Shown here piece after piece: positions 43,804 to 52,153 of a stretch of 64,000 bases of DNA. The position numbers were made by a program, and so were the translations under genes. Numbering within the stretch: position 1 is the first letter of the stretch; each line of letters starts with the position of its first letter. The DNA lies in the NCBI RefSeq assembly GCF_039543645.1, contig NZ_BAABKD010000009.1, forward strand, positions 558,001-622,000. Direction: 5' to 3'. A model generated the notes under the pieces. The model had not been told where the DNA came from. It saw nothing but the letters and a program-made list of their open reading frames with translations, and did no database searches. Source of the stretch: Paenalcaligenes hermetiae (GTDB lineage Bacteria; Pseudomonadota; Gammaproteobacteria; Burkholderiales; Burkholderiaceae_B).

Positions 43804-44673
43804 TTATTTATCAGCAGCTAAAAAATCCAATACTAACGCATTAAAGCGATCTTTATGTTCCCACTGTACCCAATGGCCACAACGATTAAACAAATGTAGT
43901 TCCGCATTAGGAATATGTGCCACTAAACGTAATGCCGCATCCATGGGTACAAAACGATCATCACGCCCCCACATAATCAATGTTGGTGCTGTGATAGAAC
44001 TTAAACGCGCCCCAAAATCAGGGAACTGACGGGGGTTGGTATCAATACTTTTAACAAAATTATCCAAGTGATCCTGACGCGCCAGAATATTCTCTAAGCG
44101 TTGCTGCAAAAGCTCATCGGTTAGGCTGCTGGGATCATAGACAAAAATGTCCATCATCGCGCGTAGGTTTTCCAGAGTAGGGTTGCGATACAACGCCTGT
44201 AAGCGCTTAATGCCCTCGGTAGGCATGGGGGTAAACGTACTTAACCCACCCGTACCTCCCCCCATCAGGATTAGTTTACCCACACGCTCTGGGTTATCGA
44301 GTGTGAATGCCGTCACACTGTGTCCACCCATGGAGTTACCAATCAAGTGCGCTTTTTGAATACCCAGCGCATCCATCGTGCCTTTTAAGGCTTGTGCATT
44401 CAAATGTGAGCGTGACTCTGTCGACACAATGGGGTCGCTTTTTCCCCAGCCGGGACAATCTAATAAAATCACACGATAGCCCGCTTTAACTAAAGGCTCC
44501 ACGTTTTGACTAAAGTTTGCCCAGCTTGTTGCACCGGGTCCTGAGCCGTGCAGCATAATCACGACCTCATCACCACTACCAAAATCGTTGTAGTGAACTT
44601 TAGCTTTTAGGTCCCCCTCAACGATGTCTACAAAACGACTACTCTGTTCTTCACTAATCACAATATCCGTCAT
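43804..44673 (-). CDS. mhpC: MhpC-like alpha/beta hydrolase (meta-cleavage product hydrolase)
   Basis: Protein of 289 residues that should cleave the ring-fission product of 2,3-dihydroxyphenylpropionate, a C-C bond hydrolysis. The nucleophile is Ser114 in IGNSMGG; LHGSGPGATSW forms the oxyanion region; the Asp lies in MWGRDDRFVP and the His in CGHWVQWEH. Length and motifs match E. coli MhpC. The start has AAAGGAAT upstream. It was probably in an operon with mhpB but a mobile-element relic now lies between them. Confidence 0.9.
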   Translation of the reverse strand: MTDIVISEEQSSRFVDIVEGDLKAKVHYNDFGSGDEVVIMLHGSGPGATSWANFSQNVEPLVKAGYRVILLDCPGWGKSDPIVSTESRSHLNAQALKGTMDALGIQKAHLIGNSMGGHSVTAFTLDNPERVGKLILMGGGTGGLSTFTPMPTEGIKRLQALYRNPTLENLRAMMDIFVYDPSSLTDELLQQRLENILARQDHLDNFVKSIDTNPRQFPDFGARLSSITAPTLIMWGRDDRFVPMDAALRLVAHIPNAELHLFNRCGHWVQWEHKDRFNALVLDFLAADK

Positions 44674-44734
44674 GTGTATTCCTTTGTTGGTTATATGAAC
44701 TAAAACGAACCCCTATGACCCCGTTGCGCGACAA

Positions 44735-44969
44735 GCCCCGCCGTTCAGGGCGGGGAAGGATAGCGCGGACGGCGCAGCCGTCCTATAATGGCATTGCTGC
44801 CGACAACCAAGGCAGCCTACGGCAGGGCATGCCGGAAGTAACGCCTGTGGAGATACGAGCAGCGGTTGCGCACTCGGCCCAGGAACCCACCGAAGCGACT
44901 CAGGAGTGGCTCAATGCCGCCCCTGAGCGCCGTAGGAATCTCCGGCCTTCAGGCCGGGGAGGATGTCAA
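44735..44969 (+). mobile_element. IS200/IS605 (IS1341-type) relic with omega-RNA/right-end-like hairpins
   Basis: About 235 bases between mhpC and mhpB hold three strong hairpins: CCCCGCC/GGCGGGG (44736-44755), GGACGGC/GCCGTCC (44767-44783) and CTCCGGCC/GGCCGGGG (44940-44959). The last is followed by GGATGTCAA, the kind of right end seen in TnpB-carrying IS605 elements. A frame on plus contains QEPTEAT, a common TnpB C-terminal tail motif. No transposase and no intact tnpB remain. On plus, the 16-20 bases after the end (from 44970) would be the guide position and are the 3' end of mhpB. The left end is unresolved and may lie as far as 44700. Confidence 0.55.
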
Positions 44970-45904
44970 TTAGGCTGCGCGCTAATCACACCATATCCAG
45001 CAATCCATTCATTGATAGGGCGGTAATAGTCTTTGGTAGCGGTGTAATCCCCTTGGGCAGCCAATGCCGCAAACGCAGCGACCCAAGTTCGTACCTCGTG
45101 CGTGGAGCGCCCCGCCTCTTTAGAAATGACCTCCACTTCAAAAGCATCGACTTTTTCTAGCTCGTTATTAGCTAACAAGTCCATAAATGCATTATCCCAC
45201 TCAGCATTTAAAGGGGTTAACTCGCATTCGGCAGTACCAAAGATTTTTGCCGCTGCAACCGTACGCGCTTCTCGAGCCGCACGGGCCTCTGGCGTGGGGT
45301 TACGTCCACAAATTAAAAACTCTGCCACTTCTGATGCGGCACCACTTAATAAGGGCACAGGTGGTTCATGGGATAGCCCACCCGAACCTAAAATCAATAC
45401 TCGCTTATTAAGCGTAGCAATAAACTGCCCTATCGCATCACCTAATTTACGAATACGACGATATGGGTTAAATGGCGGCGCCACTGAGTTAATAATAATG
45501 GGGATAACAGGATAACGCGTTAAGCTCCCTGTGGTCTCCATCAAAATCTGCGTGCAGCCATGATCCACCTGTAAGCGATGAGACAAGGCAACATCCACAT
45601 CTTTGTCATGAATATAGCGGACCAAATCCAAGGCTAAATCTTGGGGTATGGATAAATTGCCTAAAGGAGTATTGTAGTCCCCTACGGACTCAGCAGCTGT
45701 CGCCACCACAAACGGCGGCATCAAATCATAAAACAAGCCGTTGTAATGATCCGGTGCAAATAGAATAATAAGCTCAGGATCAAATGCCTCGACATCGGCT
45801 TTAGCCTGAACCAATACCTGCTCTACCTCCGCGACAATACTAGGCTCAGGATCATATAGCCCCCGCAAAGGCGTATGAGACAAACACTTCAACAGCACCG
45901 TCAT
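44966..45904 (-). CDS. mhpB: 3-carboxyethylcatechol 2,3-dioxygenase
   Basis: Extradiol ring-cleaving dioxygenase of 312 residues acting on 2,3-dihydroxyphenylpropionate. The class-III (LigB-type) residues His115 (QVDHGC) and His179 (GGLSHEPP) match the essential His115 and His179 of the E. coli enzyme. The start has AAGGAG. The stop codon TGA (44966-44968) lies within the right end of the mobile-element relic, so the native C-terminus may have been altered, although length is near normal. Genes for mhpA, D, E, F and the regulator are absent here. Confidence 0.93.
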   Translation of the reverse strand: MTVLLKCLSHTPLRGLYDPEPSIVAEVEQVLVQAKADVEAFDPELIILFAPDHYNGLFYDLMPPFVVATAAESVGDYNTPLGNLSIPQDLALDLVRYIHDKDVDVALSHRLQVDHGCTQILMETTGSLTRYPVIPIIINSVAPPFNPYRRIRKLGDAIGQFIATLNKRVLILGSGGLSHEPPVPLLSGAASEVAEFLICGRNPTPEARAAREARTVAAAKIFGTAECELTPLNAEWDNAFMDLLANNELEKVDAFEVEVISKEAGRSTHEVRTWVAAFAALAAQGDYTATKDYYRPINEWIAGYGVISAQPN

Positions 45905-45946
45905 ACGATTACTCCTTAAATGACTGTTTTATTTTGTATTGAATCA

Positions 45947-46039
45947 CTCTCGTTTTATTTTTATAAAAGTCACGAGAGCCCCACCTAAGCTAGGCAGGCA
46001 ATTGACATATGCAAAACAGATTATCACACCCACCTAAGC
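45947..46039. promoter_or_regulatory. Inverted and direct repeats upstream of mhpB
   Basis: In the 277-bp gap before mhpB, CTCTCGT (45947-45953) pairs with ACGAGAG (45972-45978), with TTTTAT/ATAAAA inside. Next to it an 11-bp direct repeat CCCACCTAAGC occurs at 45980-45990 and 46029-46039, each followed at a few bases by AGGCAG. These are candidate regulator sites for mhpB. Confidence 0.4.
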
Positions 46040-46123
46040 AACCCAGGCAGCTATATGCCGCCTGTTCATACAGCAAACACCCCGCTTCTCCACGTAAACA
46101 AACGATTTACCCCACAAACAAAA

Positions 46124-46148
46124 ACCGACCATAACGGGTCGGTTTTTT
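46124..46148 (-). terminator. Terminator of the FAH hydrolase gene
   Basis: ACCGACC and GGTCGGT form the stem around ATAACG-type loop bases, with long A and T runs on both sides. On minus it lies 34 bases past the FAH stop. Confidence 0.7.
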
Positions 46149-46181
46149 CACTGTGAACAAAATAAACGCTATGTTTAGGGC

Positions 46182-46880
46182 TTACATCACGTCTAGGCAC
46201 AGCTCCCCAAGCCCTTCTACACCTAGCCGCATTTGCTGCCCTTTGTGCACCGCCCCCACCCCTTCGGGCGTACCTGTGAAAATCAAATCACCCGGTGCCA
46301 ACGTAAATAAGGTAGATAAATACGCTACCGTTTCGGCAACCGACCAAATCAAATGGCTCACATCACTACGTTGACGGTCTTCACCATCAACCTGTAACCA
46401 AATAGCACCCGTAGCGATATGCCCCACTTGCTCTACAGGATAAATAGGACCAATCGGCCCCGAATGATCAAAAGCCTTACCCACTTCCCATGGACGCCCC
46501 ATTTCTCGCATTTCTATCTGCAAATCGCGCCGCGTCATATCCAGCCCTACGGCATAGCCCCAAACATGAGTTAAGGCTGTCTCTACCGCTATGTTCGCCC
46601 CCCCTTTACCTATTACGGCCACCAGCTCTGCCTCATAGTGCAGGTTTTGTGTCTTAGAAGGGTACGGCCAGGCATACGGTTTGCCCTCTTCAATAGGAAC
46701 TATCGCATCCGTTGGTTTACAAAAGAAAAAGGGGGGTTCTCGATTCGGATCGAAGCCCATTTCAATCGCATGCGCCGCATAATTACGCCCCACACAATAT
46801 ACCCGACGTACAGGCACGCATTGATCACTATTTTTAACCGGAACACTCACCTGTTCGGGGGGACTAAACACATAACTCAT
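46182..46880 (-). CDS. Fumarylacetoacetate hydrolase (FAH) family protein
   Basis: Protein of 232 residues from the ATG at 46880, chosen for its strong GAGGAG upstream; the frame stays open further upstream but there is no better start. Conserved pieces: VGRNYAAHAIEMG, the metal ligands in LHYEAELVAVIG, GYAVGLDMTRRDLQ, WEVGKAFDHSGPIGP and FTGTPEGVGAV. It is close to fumarylpyruvate hydrolases and 2-hydroxyhepta-diene-dioate isomerases. Near mhpB and mhpC it may act on ring-cleavage products, but the transcription units appear separate. Confidence 0.88.
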   Translation of the reverse strand: MSYVFSPPEQVSVPVKNSDQCVPVRRVYCVGRNYAAHAIEMGFDPNREPPFFFCKPTDAIVPIEEGKPYAWPYPSKTQNLHYEAELVAVIGKGGANIAVETALTHVWGYAVGLDMTRRDLQIEMREMGRPWEVGKAFDHSGPIGPIYPVEQVGHIATGAIWLQVDGEDRQRSDVSHLIWSVAETVAYLSTLFTLAPGDLIFTGTPEGVGAVHKGQQMRLGVEGLGELCLDVM

Positions 46881-46920
46881 AACCTTATCTCCTCTTGTTA
46901 AGACGTATGCACTAAGCATA

Positions 46921-46948
46921 CAAAAAACCGACCTCAAAAGGTCGGTTT
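46921..46948 (-). terminator. Terminator of the aminotransferase gene
   Basis: On minus GAAACCGACC pairs with GGTCGGTTTT around TTTTGA and runs into T. The stem core CCGACC/GGTCGG is the same as in the next terminator downstream (46124-46148). Confidence 0.75.
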
Positions 46949-46983
46949 CATGTGAAACATCATGCACTAAGTGATACAGCCGA

Positions 46984-48174
46984 TTAGCTACGCACTTGCG
47001 CAATCAAGGCATCTAATATCTGTAACGCCTGATCCAAATCCTCTTTGCTAATGTTAAGAGCTGGCATAAAGCGCAACAAATGTGGGCGCGGAGAGTTCAG
47101 CAACATACCCTCTGGATTACGATTTCGTGCTGCCTCGACCAAAGCAGGGCCATCGTCACGATCTAAGATCAAAGCCCGTAATAAGCCCTGACCGCGCTCC
47201 CCTTTTAGCCCCCACTTAGCGCTCAGCGCCAATAAACCCTCGGAAAGCTGCTGCGCACGCTCATTAACGCTTTGCATAAACCCATCGGCTGTTAGTGTTT
47301 GCATAACCGCTACGCCTGCCGCTGTCACCACCGGATTCCCATTATACGTACCACCCTGGTCCCCATGTTCAAAACATGAGACTGACTCTTTGGCGCATAA
47401 TGCCGCTAACGGTACCCCGGCACCAATTCCTTTTCCTAGGGTCATAATATCGGGCTCTACCCCAGAATGCTGGTAAGCAAACAGTTTACCCGTGCGCCCC
47501 ATACCGCTTTGCACTTCATCAACGATGAGTAAAAGACCAAACTCATCACAGGTTTGTCGCAAGGCTTGCATAAAAGCGGGATCGGCGGGGATCACACCGC
47601 CCTCGCCCTGAACGGGCTCAAGCATAATAGCCACGGTTTTTTCATCTACCAACGCGCGCACAGAATCAATATCGTTGAGCTTAGCCTTAGGAAAGCCATC
47701 GACTTGGGGAGCAAAAATCGTATCCCAGCCAGCTTTACCCGATGCGGACATCGTGGCTAAGGTGCGCCCATGAAAACTGTGCTCAAAGGTAATAATTTTA
47801 TAAGCACCTTGGCGGTGGAGCTGCCCCCACTTACGGGCAAGCTTGATCGCCCCCTCGTTGGCTTCGCCCCCACTGTTGGCAAAAAACACCCGATCAAAGC
47901 AAGAGTGCTGCGTAATCAATTTAGCTAGCTCCATCATAGGAGCATTGTAAAACGCTGGCGAAGGGTTCATCAGCTCCGAAGCCTGCTTACACATGGCTTC
48001 GACAACATTTTTAGGGCTGTGCCCCAACGCATTCACCGCCCAGCCCTGAATCATATCAAGGTAGCGCTTGCCGTTATGATCTTCGAGCCAAGAACCTTGA
48101 CCACGCACAAAAACCAAATCCGGACGAGAGGTAATTTCCATCAGTGCGTCTGCACCAACCTGATCAAATTGCAT
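46984..48174 (-). CDS. argD: Class-III aminotransferase, probably acetylornithine transaminase
   Basis: PLP enzyme of 396 residues from the ATG at 48174 (MQFDQVGADALMEITSRP); a longer frame to 48213 would add an unlikely 13 residues. FFANSGGEANEGAIKLARKWG, FEHSFHGRTLATM, VDEVQSGMGRTGKLFAYQ and the PLP Lys in TLGKGIGAGVPL fit the ArgD/AstC branch. Likely acts in arginine synthesis, though succinylornithine or other omega-amino substrates cannot be excluded. It is 69 bases downstream of dinB on the same strand. Confidence 0.82.
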   Translation of the reverse strand: MQFDQVGADALMEITSRPDLVFVRGQGSWLEDHNGKRYLDMIQGWAVNALGHSPKNVVEAMCKQASELMNPSPAFYNAPMMELAKLITQHSCFDRVFFANSGGEANEGAIKLARKWGQLHRQGAYKIITFEHSFHGRTLATMSASGKAGWDTIFAPQVDGFPKAKLNDIDSVRALVDEKTVAIMLEPVQGEGGVIPADPAFMQALRQTCDEFGLLLIVDEVQSGMGRTGKLFAYQHSGVEPDIMTLGKGIGAGVPLAALCAKESVSCFEHGDQGGTYNGNPVVTAAGVAVMQTLTADGFMQSVNERAQQLSEGLLALSAKWGLKGERGQGLLRALILDRDDGPALVEAARNRNPEGMLLNSPRPHLLRFMPALNISKEDLDQALQILDALIAQVRS

Positions 48175-48242
48175 AACGGCAAACCCTGTATAAAAAAGAG
48201 AACGATAGAACAAAAACAGTTCGTTCTTATAATTTTAGCGCA

Positions 48243-49424
48243 TCAATCCCGCTTTGTATCCAAACACGCCAAATCACCAAAAGAAAGTTGCACAGGTAAG
48301 CGATCGTAGCGCACACAGTCCGCTTCGGCGATAAGCTTAGATGCACGTACGCCCACAAGCCGTAGTGATCGATGACGGATCTGCGTACGTCGTAAGCACT
48401 GACGCGCCGCGTGCAGCAAATCCGCTTGCTTTACAACCGGTACGTCCATACTATGATCGCGAGTTAAGGTAGAAAAATCATCAAAGCGCAGCTTAATACC
48501 AATCGTAAAAGCACGGTAACCTTTTTGTTGTAAGTCCTGCGCTAACTGACCACAAATCGCCTCTAAAAACTGGGTAAGACGTTGCCGATCATGACGAACA
48601 TGTAAGTCTCGCTCAAAGGTACGCTCACGACTTAACGACTTAGGCTCCGAGGCCAAAACAATGGGTCTATCGTCTTTACCTTGTGCCGCATCAGCTAACC
48701 ACTTGGCATAACTCAACCCAAAGTGCCGTTGTAATAAAGGTGGGCTCGCTTGCGCCAAATCCCCTACGGTATGAATTCCCAACCTAGCAAGTTTTTGTTG
48801 AGATTTAGGGCCAATCCCATTGACCTTACCTACGGGTAAAGGCCAAACCATCGTTGGAACTTCTTCCTGCCCTAATACACACACGCCATTTGGCTTATTT
48901 AAGTCTGAAGCAATCTTAGCTAAAAGCTTATTTGGACTAATCCCTACCGAACACGTCAAACCTGTGGCCTCCCACACCACTTGTTGTAAACGCCGCGCTA
49001 ATTGCATACTGCTTTGCGCTAAGTGGCTTAAATCAATGTAGATCTCATCAATGCCACGATTCTCTATGCGATCAGAAACGGTCGCTACGGCCTCCTTAAA
49101 CAGACGAGAATAATATCGATATGCTTGAAAATCTGCCGGTAATAAATACGCATCGGGGGCATACTGAGCCGCTTTCATTAAACCCATAGCAGAAAATACG
49201 CCTAAAGCACGTGCCTCGTAACTAGCCGTGGTCACCACCCCGCGCCCAACATAATCACGCAAACGAGCATATTCCCAAGTGCCATCGGCCTTTTTGACTG
49301 GAGCAGGAACATTCCGCCCCCCGATTACCAAAACCTTTCGGCGTAAATCCGGATAACGCAACAAGGCCACAGAAGCATAAAATGCATCCATATCTAGGTG
49401 AGCAATGCGGCGTTTTTTTGTCAT
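48243..49424 (-). CDS. dinB: DNA polymerase IV (Y family)
   Basis: Error-prone lesion-bypass polymerase of 393 residues. Catalytic acidic residues are in HLDMDAFYASV (Asp11) and GIDEIYIDLS. The helix-hairpin-helix GIGPKSQQKLARLGIHTVGDL and the C-terminal little-finger domain (about 240-345) are present. Compared with E. coli DinB it has an insert of about 20 residues after GGRNVPAPVKKAD, as in related betaproteobacteria. No LexA box is obvious upstream. It is divergent from the peptide transporter operon. Confidence 0.93.
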   Translation of the reverse strand: MTKKRRIAHLDMDAFYASVALLRYPDLRRKVLVIGGRNVPAPVKKADGTWEYARLRDYVGRGVVTTASYEARALGVFSAMGLMKAAQYAPDAYLLPADFQAYRYYSRLFKEAVATVSDRIENRGIDEIYIDLSHLAQSSMQLARRLQQVVWEATGLTCSVGISPNKLLAKIASDLNKPNGVCVLGQEEVPTMVWPLPVGKVNGIGPKSQQKLARLGIHTVGDLAQASPPLLQRHFGLSYAKWLADAAQGKDDRPIVLASEPKSLSRERTFERDLHVRHDRQRLTQFLEAICGQLAQDLQQKGYRAFTIGIKLRFDDFSTLTRDHSMDVPVVKQADLLHAARQCLRRTQIRHRSLRLVGVRASKLIAEADCVRYDRLPVQLSFGDLACLDTKRD

Positions 49425-49452
49425 GCTTTGCTTTTAATTAACCTCTCTTTAT

Positions 49453-49500
49453 GCATAGATGGTCTATGCTTAACATTGACGCCTTAGCCAAGATTAAGGC
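49453..49500. promoter_or_regulatory. Two inverted repeats between dinB and the peptide transporter
   Basis: GCATAG-ATGGT-CTATGC (49453-49469) and GCCTTA-GCCAAGAT-TAAGGC (49481-49500) lie in the 112-bp divergent gap. They may be operators or leader hairpins for the solute-binding protein gene. Confidence 0.4.
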
Positions 49501-49536
49501 ACGATCAAAAAACAAATAATGATCCGGAGAAGCCAG

Positions 49537-51111
49537 ATGCATAAAAAACTTTTGGTAGCGGCCTTATCCGCTGCGCTACTTATCCCCATGGGGGCTCATG
49601 CTAAAACCCTACGCTGGGCCAGCCAAGGTGATATTTTAACCCTTGACCCACACGCTCAAAACGAAGGCATGACAATCGCTGCCAGCAGCTACGTCTATGA
49701 ACCTTTGGTTGACTATGATAAGGACTTTAATCTGGTACCCTCACTGGCTACCGAGTGGGAGCCCGTATCAGATACCGTTTGGCGGTTTCACCTACGAAAA
49801 GGGGTCAAGTTTCATGATGGAGCTGATTTCACAGCAGAAGACGTCGTCTTTTCCATCAACCGCGCTTTAGCACCTACCTCTAACTTTAAAGCCTATGTCA
49901 ATGGCATTAAGAACGTACGCAAAATCGATGACCATACGGTAGAAATCGAAACCGATGGTCCAAACCCCGTGTTACTGCGCCAGCTTACCAATGTCTTTAT
50001 TATGAATAAAGCCTGGGCTGAAGCCAATAACGCCACAACACCTCAGGATTTTGCAAGCCAACAAGAAACCTACTCGGCCCGTCACACCAATGGTACCGGC
50101 GCCTATAAGCTCGAAAGCCGCGAAGTCGATATCCGCACAACATATGTAGAGAATCCCGACTGGTGGGGCAAAGACAGCAAAACCGGTAATGTCAGTAAAA
50201 TTGTCTACACGCCAATCAAACAAAATGCTACTCGCACCGCCGCCCTACTTTCTGGCGAAGTGGATTTTGTCCTCGACCCTCCCGCTCAAGACTTAAACCG
50301 CATTAAGCAGCAAGCCAAAGTGGTCGAGGGCAACGAGTACCGCACCATTTACATTGGCTTAGACCAAAAAAGCCCAGAGTTAAAATACAGCTCCATTAAA
50401 GGCACCAATCCCTTTGCTGACGTACGTGTACGTCAAGCGCTTTATTTAGCCATCGACACCGAGGCCATTAAAAAAGCCGTCATGCGAGGCTCCTCTTTAC
50501 CTACCGGTACGATGGTCGCCCCACAAGTGCATGGCTGGACCGAAGACCTGGCTAAACGCCCAGCTCCTGATGTTGAAAAAGCCAAAGCCCTGCTCAAAGA
50601 AGCCGGCTACGGCCCCAATGAGCTGAACTTTACATTAGACTGCCCCAATAACCGCTACATTAATGACGAAGCCATCTGTCAGGCTGTGGTTGGCATGTGG
50701 GCCAAAGCCGGCGTGAAAGCAAACTTGAACGCCATGCCCCGCGCCACTTACTTCCCTAAAGTTCAGTCTTATGACACCAGCGCCTACTTATTCGGTTGGG
50801 GGGTGCCTACCTTTGACGCTCTCTATACCTTACAAAGCCTCATGCACAGCAAAGGCGAAGGCGCCGATGGTTCCTTTAATTTTGGCAACTACGAAAACAC
50901 CGAGGTCGATCAGCTAATTGATCAAATCAAAGTCGAAACGGACGAAGCCAAACGTACCGCTGCGATTCATCAAGTCCTCAAAATCCATGCCGAAGAGGTC
51001 GGTCACATCCCACTCCATGATCAAGTTATCCCTTGGGCCATGGCAAAAAACGTTAACGTAGTGCATCGCGCAGACAACCGTCTGACTCCGCACTGGGTAA
51101 CTATTGATTAA
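49537..51111 (+). CDS. ABC transporter substrate-binding protein, peptide family (family 5)
   Basis: Periplasmic solute receptor of 524 residues from the ATG at 49537 (GGAGAAG upstream). The signal peptide (1-22, ending AHA) is followed by the SBP_bac_5 fold: LDPHAQNEG, HLRKGVKFHDGADFTAEDVVFS, GTGAYKLES and VRQALYLAIDTEAI. Resembles DppA-type dipeptide or oligopeptide receptors; glutathione or nickel substrates are also possible. First of five importer genes. Confidence 0.9.
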   Translation: MHKKLLVAALSAALLIPMGAHAKTLRWASQGDILTLDPHAQNEGMTIAASSYVYEPLVDYDKDFNLVPSLATEWEPVSDTVWRFHLRKGVKFHDGADFTAEDVVFSINRALAPTSNFKAYVNGIKNVRKIDDHTVEIETDGPNPVLLRQLTNVFIMNKAWAEANNATTPQDFASQQETYSARHTNGTGAYKLESREVDIRTTYVENPDWWGKDSKTGNVSKIVYTPIKQNATRTAALLSGEVDFVLDPPAQDLNRIKQQAKVVEGNEYRTIYIGLDQKSPELKYSSIKGTNPFADVRVRQALYLAIDTEAIKKAVMRGSSLPTGTMVAPQVHGWTEDLAKRPAPDVEKAKALLKEAGYGPNELNFTLDCPNNRYINDEAICQAVVGMWAKAGVKANLNAMPRATYFPKVQSYDTSAYLFGWGVPTFDALYTLQSLMHSKGEGADGSFNFGNYENTEVDQLIDQIKVETDEAKRTAAIHQVLKIHAEEVGHIPLHDQVIPWAMAKNVNVVHRADNRLTPHWVTID

Positions 51112-51125
51112 TTCTTAAATAGGAT

Positions 51126-51155
51126 CGTAGTTGTGGGCTATCAACCCACACTACG
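51126..51155 (+). promoter_or_regulatory. Intercistronic hairpin after the substrate-binding protein gene
   Basis: CGTAGT-T-GTGGG (51126-51137) pairs with CCCAC-ACTACG (51145-51155), 11 bp with one bulge. No T run follows. Such stems between the receptor and permease genes of ABC operons commonly stabilise the receptor mRNA and give it higher expression (inference). Confidence 0.55.
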
Positions 51156-51166
51156 GCTTACCCTGT

Positions 51167-52153
51167 ATGTTGGTATTTATTATCCGACGCCTGTTTCAAG
51201 CTGTACTGGTTATGCTCACCGTTAGCTTGCTGGCGTTTATTTTATTTCGATATATTGGCGATCCCGTCACAGCCATGCTCGGACAGGATGCGACCGAAGC
51301 TGATCGTATTGCTCTACGAGCCAGCTTAGGGCTGGATCAATCTGCTTTGGTGCAGTTTTGGCACTTTGTACAAAACGCCATCCAAGGTGAGTTTGGCTTA
51401 TCCCTACGCCAAGGACAAAGCGTCGCCGAGCTACTTAAAGACCGCTTACCAGCCACGGTTGAGTTATCTGTGGTTGCGGCTCTCTTAGCGCTGATTATCG
51501 GCTTACCTTTAGGTGTGTACACCGCTCTTAATCGCCATAGTTTTTTATCTCAGGCCATTCTCGCTTTTTCCCTGTTGGGTATTTCTCTTCCCACCTTTTT
51601 AATCGGGATTTTATTGATTTTAGTGATGTCCGTGCAGCTGGGTTGGTTGCCTAGCTATGGGCGTGGCGAAGTCACTTATTTTGGCTGGTGGAGCACAGGG
51701 CTACTCTCTATTGATGGTTGGAAACACCTGATTCTGCCTGCTATTACCTTATCTTTATTTCAGCTTACTCTGATTTTACGATTAGTACGCTCAGAAATGC
51801 TCGAGGTGCTTCGTAGTGACTATATTAAATTTGCCCGAGCCCGTGGCTTAAGCCAACGTGCCATTCATTTTGGACACGCGTTAAAAAATACCATGGTACC
51901 TGTGATCACCATCACTGGCCTACAACTTGGCGGGATTATTGCTTTTGCAATTGTCACCGAAACGGTCTTCCAATGGCCGGGAATGGGGCTGCTCTTTATT
52001 CAAGCGGTGCAGTTTGCAGACGTGCCCGTGATGGCCGCCTATCTCTGTTTAATTGCGTTGGTTTTTGTGTGTATTAACCTGATTGTTGATTTATTGTATT
52101 TTGCCGTAGACCCACGCCTGCGCGTCAGTCTACATCGCGGAGGTACGCACTGA
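51167..52153 (+). CDS. ABC transporter permease (DppB/OppB family)
   Basis: Inner-membrane subunit of 328 residues from the ATG at 51167; a longer frame from 51131 would include the intercistronic hairpin. Six helices are predicted; the first is at residues 9-30. The EAA-type coupling loop is LRSDYIKFARARGLSQRAI. It overlaps the next permease gene by one base (TGATG), implying translational coupling. Confidence 0.9.
   Translation: MLVFIIRRLFQAVLVMLTVSLLAFILFRYIGDPVTAMLGQDATEADRIALRASLGLDQSALVQFWHFVQNAIQGEFGLSLRQGQSVAELLKDRLPATVELSVVAALLALIIGLPLGVYTALNRHSFLSQAILAFSLLGISLPTFLIGILLILVMSVQLGWLPSYGRGEVTYFGWWSTGLLSIDGWKHLILPAITLSLFQLTLILRLVRSEMLEVLRSDYIKFARARGLSQRAIHFGHALKNTMVPVITITGLQLGGIIAFAIVTETVFQWPGMGLLFIQAVQFADVPVMAAYLCLIALVFVCINLIVDLLYFAVDPRLRVSLHRGGTH

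Noticed and set aside
44715..45026. A 103-codon plus-strand frame through the mobile-element relic
   Set aside because: It runs through hairpin DNA and into antisense mhpB. Only its TnpB-like QEPTEAT piece is meaningful, and that as a relic, not a functional gene.
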